From NCBI RefSeq assembly GCF_036370855.1, contig NC_088099.1, positions 26,193,501-26,257,500 of the forward strand: a DNA stretch of 64,000 nt, written 5' to 3'. The DNA comes from Dromaius novaehollandiae (lineage: Eukaryota; Chordata; Aves; Casuariiformes; Dromaiidae). The notes beneath the pieces are model-generated. The model saw only the letters and a list, made by a program, of their open reading frames with translations, ran no database searches and had not been told where the DNA came from. The translations under genes were made by a program, and so were the position numbers. Below are positions 11,563 through 23,300 of the stretch, piece after piece; position 1 is the stretch's first letter, and every line of letters starts with the position of its first letter.

Positions 11563-13702
11563 CCTAGGCCACAACGCGATTGTGCTCTTGCAGGGTGTGC
11601 GTGCAGCTTGTTCCCGGTCAGGTCTGAGTTCTGCCTGACAGCCAGCAAGGCCAGGGTGAAAGTTAATGGGCAAGCAATGAGGAAACCACTGAGTGTGACC
11701 TGGAATGCTAAGCTAACGTGACAGCATAAACATCGTCCCAGTTACTGCTCATACACTTTCTGCCTGTTTGAAACAATCTCTTTCTTTTTCCTCTCACTCT
11801 CCCCCTATCCCTGCCTCACCAAAATTTCATTGCTTCCTCCACCATTCCTCACTCTCACTGTGTGATTGCAGACCTTTTAAACAACTTGAATAGAGGTATT
11901 CAAATGGTACAGTAGGGCCACTAAAAAGCACCTGGTCGTGAATGGCTTCACATACGGATATGTCATAACGACATGTGTATTTGGGTGCTCAGAGGCCCCT
12001 GAAATTTTTAAATTAGCTAGCTGACGATTCCTTAAAATCATTTCAGTGCCATCCTCAGTACTTACATGTGTAAAGGAATTGTGAATTCCTGTTCCCAGGA
12101 TCATGACAGTGCCCAATTGTCCTCCCATCTGAATAATCAGTAAGCAAATTAAATAGCACTGATTCCCAAAAGTATTGACACAAGTGACCTATGTGGACTT
12201 ACCTGTGGCAAAGACAGAATTAGGACCCAAAAGATGCCTTAACTCTTGTTTCACTTACATCTGGAGAGCAGAGGCAATTGTTATTAAAATAAATAGCTTT
12301 TGATCAAATGGTAAGGTTTTTGTGTCCTGCTTATCCTTCACAAAGAGTTCCCAAATTTCAACATATTCCCCAGCCACTGCCATCACTCTTCATTCTGATA
12401 ATTGTTTTAGAGACAGGAAATCTCACGATCTATTAAATTACTTTTTAATGAACATGTAATAGCAACTAACAATAAGTGAAACCAGAGAAGGCAAGAAGGA
12501 ATCATAATCATGGCCATCAACTCAGTCTAAAAAGTGCCAATCCTGATGCTAATTTAATTTGAGATTTAAGAAGATTGCAGCAACTGAATTATATTAATCT
12601 CCATTTTTACTGCTTCAGCAGTCAGCTAGCTTTGGACAGATGGCATCACGACTGAAATATTTCTCTCGCCTTTTGTCTATACTTCCTGTAGTAATTTACT
12701 TTAGCATGACCTGACACTTCTGAAGAAAACAAAAATTACAATGTCTATTAGGATAGTAGAAGACTGATCTCAATTAATGCTTTTAAATATATATATATCT
12801 CCATATAAACTTATTTTCATATGGTTTTCAAATAAGTTACTTTAAAATACCTAGTTCTCATAGAAAACTTTCAGCTTTTCATTGTGGTCCCCCAGTCTTC
12901 CTTATAAGCCTGGTTTTCATGCTAGACTACATGTCCTATTTAATGGATTGGCCAGAGACGGCATGAACTGTCCAATAGAGAATGAGAGACCAATGAGCAA
13001 CCCAATCAGAAATTGCATCAAGTCCCCAACTGCAAATCTGAGTTTTGAATTTCAGACAATATTTGCGTTTAAGGTCAAAACTTTTGTTTTCCCCTTTTTG
13101 CCCAAGCATTGGCATTTTCCAGTCAGTCCTAGTCCCATCTTTGATATTCCAGCTCTTGTTACAAATGCCTCCTCTAGGCTGTTGGATTTCTTTCTATTTT
13201 CAACTTTCATTAATTATATAAGAAATACTGTAATGTTTCTAGACACTCTGTGACAGACAGGGATTATATTAGCTAGCCTTTTCAATGTTCAATAATTTAA
13301 TTGGCTTACAGTTCTTTTTCCTCTCCTTGTACAACCTGGCCACCTGTGACAACGAAGAAGTATAACCAGCCATTTGAAATATAGTATGTTTTAGCATTTA
13401 GATTAGGGTAATGTGCTGCTCTTTTTATAAGCTATGGAATACAGAAAAAACATGCTCTGACTGTACTGTGGTTTAGTGGGTATATAAAAGAACCAGAACT
13501 AATCCTTGTTCTGGTAAAGTCCAAGAGTACCAGAAAAAAACAACATAATGTGGTATCAGCCAAGGTAGGTGGCCTGCTGGATCAAGAGATAGAAATGAAT
13601 ACTTTTTGAGAAGGAAATGGAGACACATGAAAACATCATCAATATTCAGGAATCTATCTGGAGAAGGAGCAAAGGAGCTGGTGTGTTAGAGGATGAAGTG
13701 AA

Positions 13703-13718
13703 GGGGGGGGGGGGGGGG
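13703..13718 (+). repeat. Poly-G run (16)
   Basis: Sixteen uninterrupted G within a purine-rich context. G-quadruplex capable; run length is prone to sequencing error. Confidence 0.9.
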
Positions 13719-13883
13719 AAAGGGAGCCAGGAAAGAAGATTAAGATGAGGAGACAGGCAAAGATTTATAAAATGGGACATCTGTAAAGTTTGTGTAAGTG
13801 ATTCTCAGGTTTCAGTTGCTAGAAAACCTTACCTGCAGCAAACAGAACTCCCAAAGTCAAGCACTTGGTATGGAAACTGAGAC

Positions 13884-14160
13884 ACATAAGAACGTAACTT
13901 CAGAACACAACTTGGTCATACCAAAGGTCCCACCAGCACAGTAACCTGCATCTGACAGTGATTAATAGCAGTTAGTTACTTAGGGAAGAAGCAGAAGAAC
14001 GAAAACAAGTGTGAAGTGACCCCTACCTACTATGCACTTCCTGCAAACAGTTGTAAGGGCTTCCTGAGGCACAGGAATGTTACAATTAAGAATGGATTTG
14101 TATCTAATTCCCTTGTTAAATATACTGTATTTCGCTATCCATAACAACAATTTCAATTTT
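13884..14160 (-). mobile_element. CR1 LINE fragment, 3' untranslated end
   Basis: Read on the plus strand it opens with 'cataagaacg', then 'ggtcataccaaaggtccca', then a 'tgcatctgacagtg' block, then 'gcttcctgaggcacaggaa'. These occur in the order expected for the reverse complement of a sauropsid CR1 3' untranslated region (CATAAGAACGGCC, GGGTCAGACCAAAGGTCCA, TCTGACAGTGGCC, GCCCTGAAGCATGAGG). The element therefore lies on the minus strand, is 5'-truncated as CR1 copies usually are, and keeps no coding part. About 18 extra bases split the first block. The far boundary is approximate. Confidence 0.65.
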
Positions 14161-16934
14161 CTTTTCTGAATTTCAAAAGTAGATACTTCTTTTTACATTT
14201 TATAATCTTCTGCCTAAAAATATCAGGGGGAGCAGCCTCTGCCCTTCACTAGAACTGACTTTTTCTTCCATCTTACCCTACGGAGCAGACTTACTACAAA
14301 TCAAGACGTGGATGAAGGGAGACTTCCAGAGCACTCCCACTGTAAGGAGGCTCAGTTTGGGCACCCTTCCTGTGCCTAGCGATACAGAACTTGAAGTCTG
14401 GCCATGTTACCTTCTCCTCCTCTGGATTTAAGTTTGACTCACATCTCTACATAAGTGAGCACATCTTCTGAAAAGCATACCCGTGTCAGGTGACCCCCTC
14501 TGCTATCCCTACATGACAGACAGAATGTCTCCCTGACTGAATTTCATGCTGAGCTATGAAGAGCCAGGTGCTGGCAATTTGGCTTCATGGAAGGAAATGA
14601 ACACATAGGTTTATCTTTTTAATAAATCTTCATATATTTTTCAGGTCATCCCTACTACAGAAATAGCTGCAGTGAGCCCAGAATGGGGGTATGCAGAGAG
14701 AGAAAACAAGCCTTTATGATTAACTATACTTTTCCTGGGAAAACAGGCAATTAAGCAGGTGAACCCATATATGTATATATAAATATACATACTATGGAAT
14801 TAGAATGTCCCATCCTCCACTCTTAACCACCATCCTCACAATCAAAGGACTCAGAAAATTTGGCACGTGGATGAGTTCAGCCAATAGAGCATTATGTGAT
14901 CAATACAACTCTAAAAAGTCAGCTTTGACTACCAAACACTTGTCTGGGTGAAAAGCTGAGTGAAGAGTGAAGCAAAAACTGAATCATGAGCATCAAGTTA
15001 ATTATGACTTTCTGCTAAGATACTTCCACTGCTGTCTACCTACAGGACACCAGAGACCTTTCAATATAAGCTGGCCAGTCAGAGTCAATGATCAAACATC
15101 CAGCAGTTGGAAATAATTCTAAAACTGTAATTTTTCTCCTGATTCAAGTGTTTTTCCACACTTTCAGCTATCCATTTTAACATGTCAGCAAGCCTGACTT
15201 TTTATGACCAAGCTTCATCATCTCCTTTAATCAGTGCTTTTAAAATATTGTAGCTCCCCTGGGACTGTCTCCCAGAATTTCTAAATAGATAGGCTAATTT
15301 CCAAAAGTGTCAAAAAGGCATTCCAAGCAACATGTTCCTCTCTTTATTTTTTTACCACTCCAATGAAAAAAATTATTTTTTTTTTCTGAACTGAGCTTGA
15401 GGCTGTTAGACCTCTGAATACTACATCAACCAGCATGACTTTAACACCTCACAGTGAGTCATTTATGCCTGAATGACTGTTCAAAGCAAACAGTGCTTTA
15501 ACTGAGCGGTGCCCAGTCTCCCCATTAAGGCAGGCCACAGGGCCTAATTTGCAGCTTCTGCAGGCCACTCAAGTGTATGCACAAACATACAGCATGCACA
15601 GCAAATCCAGCCTCTCAAATGAGCTGTATTAACTGCACTTGCATGATTAAGCTATGTTGCCCACCACAATGCAAGTCATCTTCCTGCCATGAGTAGAGCA
15701 CTTCATCCTGCTGTGGCTCACAGCTGTCACTGCGGGATCCCCTCTGGTTTGGGCAGGGAATGCTTGTGGACCCAGGGAATAGCACTGGTAGGACAGTCCT
15801 CACCACTACCTTTCCGAGGCCCAAAGCCTCTCCCACTCCTCAACCATCACACTAAAAGCCCATCTTCACACCCTATACTGGAAACCTTTTGGCTTAACTA
15901 CAGTATCTCTGCTCACATGGGCATGAGAACGGGGACTTGCTGAAAGAAAAATAAGATCCTCTTCCTGTAGAATTAGTTTTCTGAGCACAGCTATATTTCC
16001 CCTACTGTACTGAGATCCATCATCCCACAGAGCAAAAGATCTGCAAATCCATAGGCCGTCCTCCTGTCACAAGCAAGGAATGGTTTGGGATATATGCAGG
16101 AGTCAATATTTTCAACTGCTTGTCTACCAACAACAACCAAAATAGAGGTCTTATGTCTGGATCCTGAGATATACTGAGCATCTGCAAGCCCTATAGAATT
16201 CAAATTTTACTGCTCATTTCTCCTCAGAAGTTTTACTTTACCATGTGTCTGTACATTATTAAACACTACTGATTTTGAATACCACAATATAACAACCATT
16301 GGCCCAGGCTAGATTCCTTTTATAGCAACCACTCTCAGATTTGGATAGTATTCTGAAAAATGGTTACCTAAACAATTTCAGCTATCTTTACAAATACAGT
16401 GAGAGGAAAAATGAATTGACATGTACAAGCAAGGGAGAATTTCCTTTTCAATAATTCCAGGAAAAGCTTTCTTATGGCAGGGATTATAATAGGAATAGGA
16501 AATGGTATAGACTTAACCCATTTTCATTACAGTCTTAAGACTGCAATTTTGTGGTTGTAATCTGATGTCATGCCTTTGCTATTAGTAGATTTTCTCCAGA
16601 GTCCAGACAGAAGTAGACATGTTCAGAGAGACCTCAAGAATATCCTGTTTTTCTTGCACCAATTTAAAATATAATTCTCTTTAGATTGATGCTTCTTTTT
16701 TATTCTTGCTTTTTTTTTAATTAAGTACACTTTACTGTCATAAAAATGCTGTTACCTTTGTTTTAAATGACACAGAAATGCCCTTTGGATCCCATTGCAA
16801 GAACGAACATTTTGTCATTTGTATCTCAAAGTACACTTTGTGATATGATCATCATCTACCTGATATTCAAGTTTAACAGAAAGGAAAGGAAACCTGCTGT
16901 TGGAGCACATTCATGCCCACCTTATTCTTCATAG

Positions 16935-16990
16935 CAAAAATCATCAGCAAAGATTCCAGTGCTTTCAGTGGGAGCAGGACTGGGTCATTA
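16935..16990. repeat. Possible sauropsid MITE-like relic
   Basis: Contains 'cagtgctttcagtgggagc' followed by 'aggactgggtc', resembling the CATTGACTTCAATGGGAGCAGGATCGGGCC end of a short palindromic repeat of reptile and bird genomes. The upstream 'agcaaaaatcatcagcaaa' may be the decayed opposite arm. Confidence 0.4.
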
Positions 16991-17443
16991 GAACATCAGC
17001 ACAGGGAACAGGTCTTTCTCTGTAGCCTGAATGGTGCCAAACACAATAGTAGTGCCAAATAAACACTGAACACTAATAGCAATGAGGAAACCACATATAA
17101 GTGTTGTGGCTTTTATTTGGTATACTTAATAAAACAGCGTATTTCCACGGATTTAAGGCTGCTTCCACAATAACCCAAAATAACAAGGCAGCTCCACCTC
17201 AGAGGGAGCACTAGAAGGTTAATATGCGTGAAGAAGGCACAGTGCCTCCCAGGGATCCTCCACACACATAGGAGTATGCTGACTATTCCCCGTCATTTGG
17301 CGTACCATCTGCTTTCCCCCCTACATCCATCCCTCTGCTGCACGGAACTGAAGCGATGTCCCTGCTCTCTGCCCTCTTCCTTCATGTCTACCCAGGGTGA
17401 TGGAAAGGTCTGAGGGAGTTGAGACTCAAACAATACCTGCACC

Positions 17444-17472
17444 TCACACACACATATATATATGTATACATG
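17444..17472 (+). repeat. CA/TA microsatellite
   Basis: A short (CA)n run passes into alternating TA/GTA sequence. Imperfect. Confidence 0.8.
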
Positions 17473-20285
17473 TACAGCCTCGTCTTCCTCTAGCTCCCAA
17501 GGAGCTTTTCAAATAAGGAGGGCTGTGTACCTGTTCAGTGGCCAGGCAGAATTTTGCCCCTGGCTGGTATTTGTCTGAGTAGGATTTTGTGTTGGGTTTG
17601 CACTTTTCTTTTCAAGCCAGTAGCAGATGGCAAGCCAGTCTGATTTCATGTGGCAATTCCTCTGCTCCTGAATTGCCTTCATGGACCACTCCATAGCCAC
17701 AGTATGGGGAAGTTTCGGAGCTTTCTGCTGCATAATTGTCATAGCTATTCAGAATCATAAAGTGAGATACTGACAACAGCAAGTTATTTTAAGCTCTGGG
17801 CTTATTTCTATCCAAGGTTTTCTTCTACATTCAATTTCTTCCTAAGCTGTGAACCATTCAAACTGCACTTTTCATATAGCTGAAAGCAGATTTGATTAAT
17901 ATGATTTCTTTGTGAAAATCTGAGAAGATTAAGGAGCAGTGCTATAGAGAACATATGCCCTTTCTCAACATGACATTTTCTAACATTATAGGGAGGTCTG
18001 CAGATCCTTCCAGTCATTATATTGTTCCCACTAGTGGTATCCAAGGGGAGAAAAATCTATCATCAGGGAAGAATTTCATTTTTTCATATTATAGTTTCAA
18101 TTTCATGTGCAGGTCAACAAATCTGAAGCTGTGTATCAATTTCATTCTGTAACTAGGCAGGAAAGGCCACATTTCAAGGGAGCATTTGCAGATTGTTTTT
18201 CTTTGTGTTACAGGGTCTTTTCGTGATGGTCCCTTAGAAAAAAATTAAGATAGGACAGATGACTGCTATGCTCAGTGAAGCAAAATGCCAAATAAATATG
18301 TCTACAGGCACATCAGTTCTATTCTTTCTCTATATATCCCAGAGCGTTACTAACCATGGAAACATTTTCCGAAATCAGTGGGGGGGGAGAATCAGTCCAG
18401 TATTGATTGGATGTGGTTTCTTATGTGTCTCATGACCTTTTCCATCATAGATAATTAGAAATGGAAAGGTCTTAGCTGCGTGCTCACAGTACCCTCCAGA
18501 ATACAGATGCAAGGTTTGGCTCAGTGCTGAGATACAATGAAGGTACACGTCCACTGATCCTAGGATATGGCAATGCCCATATTTGGACCCTCAAAACAGG
18601 AAATACAGACCATGCCAGCACACTCACGCTGATGCAATATAGTAGCAGTAGATCTCTTACTATTTAAAAGCTATCCTCCCTGTTTTGATGTAATGTCTTC
18701 TGTTGATTACACATTGTACAGGCTGCATATGGTTTGCAGCCATGTACAGCAAACCTGTGAACTGCATGATACGAACTTTGTTACCTTCTGCTGCAGGGAT
18801 GTTTCTATGTCAAACAGTCAGCATGACTTGCTAACCACTGGTTAAGGAGCTGATTATTATGCCTATTTCTAAAAGCGCTTTTCTGAGTCCCTTGTGGTGA
18901 GTCAAGCTGCTGCTTGTGAAATTCTAAAACCTTGGTGAGCCATACTGACCACGGGCTCTGTGCAAGGTTACAGCAATAGCCCTTCCGATTTTGACACCTA
19001 CACCTTTTTGCTTTTGGCTTGATTTAGAAGCTGTGCACGAATGCCACTGTGAACTGACCCTGACCCCATATATGCTTAAGGAATTATACCACAGAAACTT
19101 ACTCCTTTCTCAATGTGAAAAAGCAAAGATGTCGGTTGTGGAATCACCATAGAAAAGTTAAACATATTTCACTTTCAGATACAGCTCTATTTCCACTTCG
19201 ATGTGAACATATTCTAGCAAATCACCGGAGAAGTTCTTACTGAAAATCAGTGCTTTGGACTGGAAGCCCAAAAGCCCATATTTTTTCCAGTATGGCATAT
19301 TTCAGCAAAATGTGTTTGCTGGCCCCAAATTTGTAGCTCTTGTAAAAAATTGCTTAAGAGACTGATTAGAAAGACAGGTAAGAAATAGATCTTCAGTATT
19401 TAGGAAGCTGGATTAGTTCAGATGATAGGTAACTGTCACCTTCTCATGGTTGGTCGGTGGTCCCTAGGGGGCTTCCAATAGACAGCTGTCCATACTACAT
19501 AAAATGCAACTGAAATAGGCACAGGCCAAGACCAGGAGCCATCGCGGAATCCACACAGTGGATGGCTGAAGAGACTGTTCTAATCTTCGAGACTTCATCT
19601 CCTTTGGAAAGCTTTCCCACAGTCTGTGTGAGCCCATGGACTATAGGACCATGATATCTGACTGCCAATCCTGTGCCTTTCAAAATCATACACACACAAA
19701 TAAATTTTTAAAAACAACTAACATTTCTACCTGGTTTGACATACTAAGCAAATCTTGGAGGAATCTGATGAGCTAGTTAAGTATCTTGCAACTTCCTCGA
19801 ACCAGGTGTATGAAGAAAAATAGTATAAATATTTCAGTTGTTTGTGAAATTTAAATTTCTGCCAGTCGTTCAGACCATTTCATCTCACTGATGTACAATT
19901 TGGCTTCTGGATTTCAAGCAGGCCCTGTTTCTGTTCTAAGAGAACAGCTTTATTCAGTAAGCATAAGTATGAGCTTTGTACACTTAGCGTATGCAATTAC
20001 TCTGGTTGTTAATCAATGCAGTGTAATTTCTTTTGGCACTGTTATAAACTAGTCCTTCAAACATAGCTGGGAACTGAAACAACATTTCACAACAGAGTAT
20101 GTATAGGTAGTACTCTAGATAAAGCTCTTCAGATTGTTTTGACCAGAAATATATGTGGATAACAAAAGAATAATATAGGTGTCAGTCTGCCAGCAAAGTG
20201 AGAGTAAATAGAGAGAACATTTCTTCAGTATGTGGATGGAACATGTATGAATGGTGATTCGCTGTGTCTATCAAAATAAACGCGT

Positions 20286-20317
20286 GCACACACACACACC
20301 ACACACACACACACACA
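20286..20317 (+). repeat. (CA)n microsatellite, interrupted once
   Basis: About 16 CA units with one interruption (CACC) near the middle. Alternating purine-pyrimidine of this length is capable of Z-DNA. Lies about 50 bases before a 17-base G run. Confidence 0.9.
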
Positions 20318-20365
20318 AAGGAAAATCTAAATTACTGCTGTTTGTAAAACTCCAACCTTTCTTTT

Positions 20366-20382
20366 GGGGGGGGGGGGGGGGG
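20366..20382 (+). repeat. Poly-G run (17)
   Basis: Seventeen uninterrupted G, G-quadruplex capable. An apparent 65-codon minus-strand frame across this and the CA array is an artefact of the simple sequence. Confidence 0.9.
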
Positions 20383-23300
20383 AAGATGGTTTGCCTCCAA
20401 AAGACGTGATACAATGCCACCTTCTGGTTAAAATGCGAAGAAAAATATACTGACTTTGTATTGAACATTTTTATCTGTTCTCACATTGTCTTACATGATC
20501 ATTTTGAGTAATGTTTCACAATAGTCACACAATTGATTGCTTGGGCTGGTTTCTTTGGCAGATCACAGCATCTCAGCTACTGAAGCTGACTGGACTAAAG
20601 GCATAGCCTTGCTACTGAAAGTTCAGTTCAGGTTTGCATCTTAAGACAAGAATCTATCTATTTCACACACTAATGATGGGCTTTGGCCTCCAATTTTAAC
20701 ACATTCACTTTTCATAGACCATCTGAATTTTGTATAATGTTTCCTTGTTCACAGATTTAATAACTTTGGCAAAAGAGTGTTTTAAAATTAGGCGTTTGTG
20801 AATTTCCTCCTGAGAGTCTCATGTGTTATTAGAGTCGTATAGCTACAAACTAAATTTTTCACATACAGAGACATTTTCATAACAGCTCGGAGATAAGAAA
20901 GCTTTAAATATTTTCCAGTTTAACCAAAAAGAAAAGTCATTTGCCTTAGGAAAGCAAGCATATCTTTTAAGATACATTGGATACTTCACTTCTCTAGTCC
21001 TTTGGAATTGCCAGATGCTTTAAAATAGTGATGGAACCAAGGTAAAGATAGCACTACTGCTTATTAAAGTTAATAGTTGGACGAGACCCTCAGATCTCTT
21101 CTCCTTCAAGATACCTTCTAGGATGCCTTCGGCAAAATCGAAGATATTTCCTCAATACCGTTCAGTCCAGGAGCAGAGTTTGGCCATTCCCTGCCACTTC
21201 TGAAGAAACTCTAGGACTCACTTCAAAAAACCAAAGTTCTCCCTAAAACCTACAGCTATCTCAGGATCATTTATAAGGAGGTCACACTCCTTCTTTATCA
21301 ACTTAGTATCCCATCCCTTCATTTCCAAGCTGCATAAACCACACACACCGAGGTTTCCAGAAATCCTCTCTAAGGCATCAGGAGAGGGGGAACCATGAAG
21401 GGCACCTGAGCCTGGAGCTTGGAGTTGGTGGTGTTTTCCCAGGGAACCTCCACAGAGTGCAGGAGGAAATGCCCTCTACCTGCAATTTACCTCTGCTCTG
21501 GTTCCCCAGCTCATTCAGGTTTCCACTTGCCCAGTCCATGTCCTCCGTAAGCATCATCTGAAGGGGAAAGGAGGGAGAAGTGCACTGGGGAGGCAATGGA
21601 CACCGCTCCAGAGGAATAGCACAGAAACGCTCCATGAACATAAAGTTATGATCTGACCCACAATTATTGCAGCATATTTCAGAAGCTTTATATTTATGAA
21701 TATCAGAATTGCCCCTGAGGGGTAATAAATTCTGAAACAAGAATCTGAGATCTTTATTTGATATGAGAATAAAACTGAGCAACGGAGACAATTACTGTAT
21801 TGCAATACTACAACAATGCAGGAACTGTAACAATTACTGGATATTTATTCAACTGATTTTCCTCAAGGAATTTTAATGAGGATTTCACACTCCATAACCA
21901 CATGCTTTAGATTCTGTCAGTAAAAATGTTAAATACTTCTGTTAAAGTAATGTGACACTGCTTTTGCAGCACTACTCCTTGCAGGGGAATGGTATTTTAG
22001 CAAGACTGAGAGCATGACCACTCTTTTTCAGATGTCCTGGGAATGTTTTCAATTACCTTATGTTGTGGCTGAATCCCTCAGTATGTCATTGAACCCAGAA
22101 AAAAATGACAATGCCAGCACCATAGTATACTAATTGTGGAAATTCCTTCAACTTTCCATGTGTAAGTGTCCCTGTGTTCTCCATGTAGCTGGCAACAGCA
22201 CTGTGTGTAATGGACAAGGAATGCTTATGTTGGGACTAAAAGTAGCAAAATCCATCAATTTTAAACAAAAAGTTCCAAGGTTAAACTAATTTATTTGCAG
22301 TTATGACCACCACATGTGATTGATTGTTATGATTGTAGAAAAATTAAGCTTTTGGTTTCCAATTCTTGGATTTATTCTTATGTATGAGGTAGTGGGATCT
22401 AAATAAGAGAAGGATAAATTAGGAATTCAGAAACACAGTTTATGTTCTTGATTCAGCCACTGATCTACACTGTGATCTTCACTGGCTTCATTTTTCTATG
22501 CTTTTCTTCCACTCTTTTCTTGCAGATTATAAGTAACATTATCAGAAAAGATTGTCTCCCACTATATGTTTCTTGTATGCCTAGCTTAATGAGGTGCCAA
22601 ATCCACTGAAGCCTCTAAGCTTAACTATGCTATACATGATAACATTAATGCACCCATAATGCATCGAAATCATCCTTCGCAAACTGAAAACTAGAGTTTG
22701 TTATTCCAGATTACCATTACTTTCCTATGCTTCTGACACCAGTTGCTCTGCAGTTGCTCACAGAAATGTCCCAGAACTTTCAGACAAAACGGCAGTGTTT
22801 AAGACACAAAATGTCAAAGTATCTTTGAGGTAATTTGCACTAAATAATACATTGCTGTGGTCATTTAAGTATTTCCATGTATATGGCACCATCTGCTACT
22901 TCTCCTTGGATGTTTAAGATACATAGTCACAAAAAATAAGTAGAGCTGTGTGATCTCCTTGAACAAAACAATATTCATGCAGTTTTAAGTAATTAGTGTT
23001 TCCATAGATGCTTATGCCAGACCACTGCAATTCATAGCTCAGTGAAGCAGAACTGAAATTTCAAGTTGGTGCTCTAAATTCCTTCATGGTGTAACTCTAC
23101 TGCTTTTTATAAGATTACACCAGAAATTAGTATATCCCAGTAACAGAAAATGACAATCAGCCACTTTGGGATTAGAAATGTGTCCTAAAGGAAGATGCCT
23201 TTCATATTGCAGACTTTAATGTCTCTCAGTCATCATAACTAAAGTCTTAATCCCACAGACATTTCATGTGATTGGTTCTTCCTCAATCAGGCAGGACCAC

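Larger units (their letters stand above)
9432..13702. other. Unique non-coding stretch with one internal repeat pair
   Basis: No gene identified. A 123-codon open frame at 12,882-13,253 on the plus strand translates to a low-complexity mixture without family resemblance. The stretch holds a diverged direct-repeat pair (10,331 and 11,490), a (TTG)5 array (11,118-11,132) and a TA run at about 12,787-12,800. The part from 12,530 to 12,780 is free of low complexity and rich in ATTA motifs, so it is a modest candidate for a conserved element. Confidence 0.55.
14161..20285. other. Unique non-coding stretch
   Basis: No gene seen over about 6 kb. Contains AT-rich simple sequence near 14,767-14,791, a possible MITE relic near 16,940-16,990 and a CA/TA tract at 17,444-17,472. 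Open frames are short and unlike any family I know. Confidence 0.55.

Noticed and set aside
20271..20468. Minus-strand frame with proline run and Cys-Val repeats
   Set aside because: Generated by the G run and the CA microsatellite.
21378..21791. 137-codon minus-strand reading frame
   Set aside because: An overlapping 83-codon frame in another register of the same strand covers part of it, there is no recognisable family, no splice signals that I trust, and composition is mixed Pro/Ser/Leu as in chance frames.
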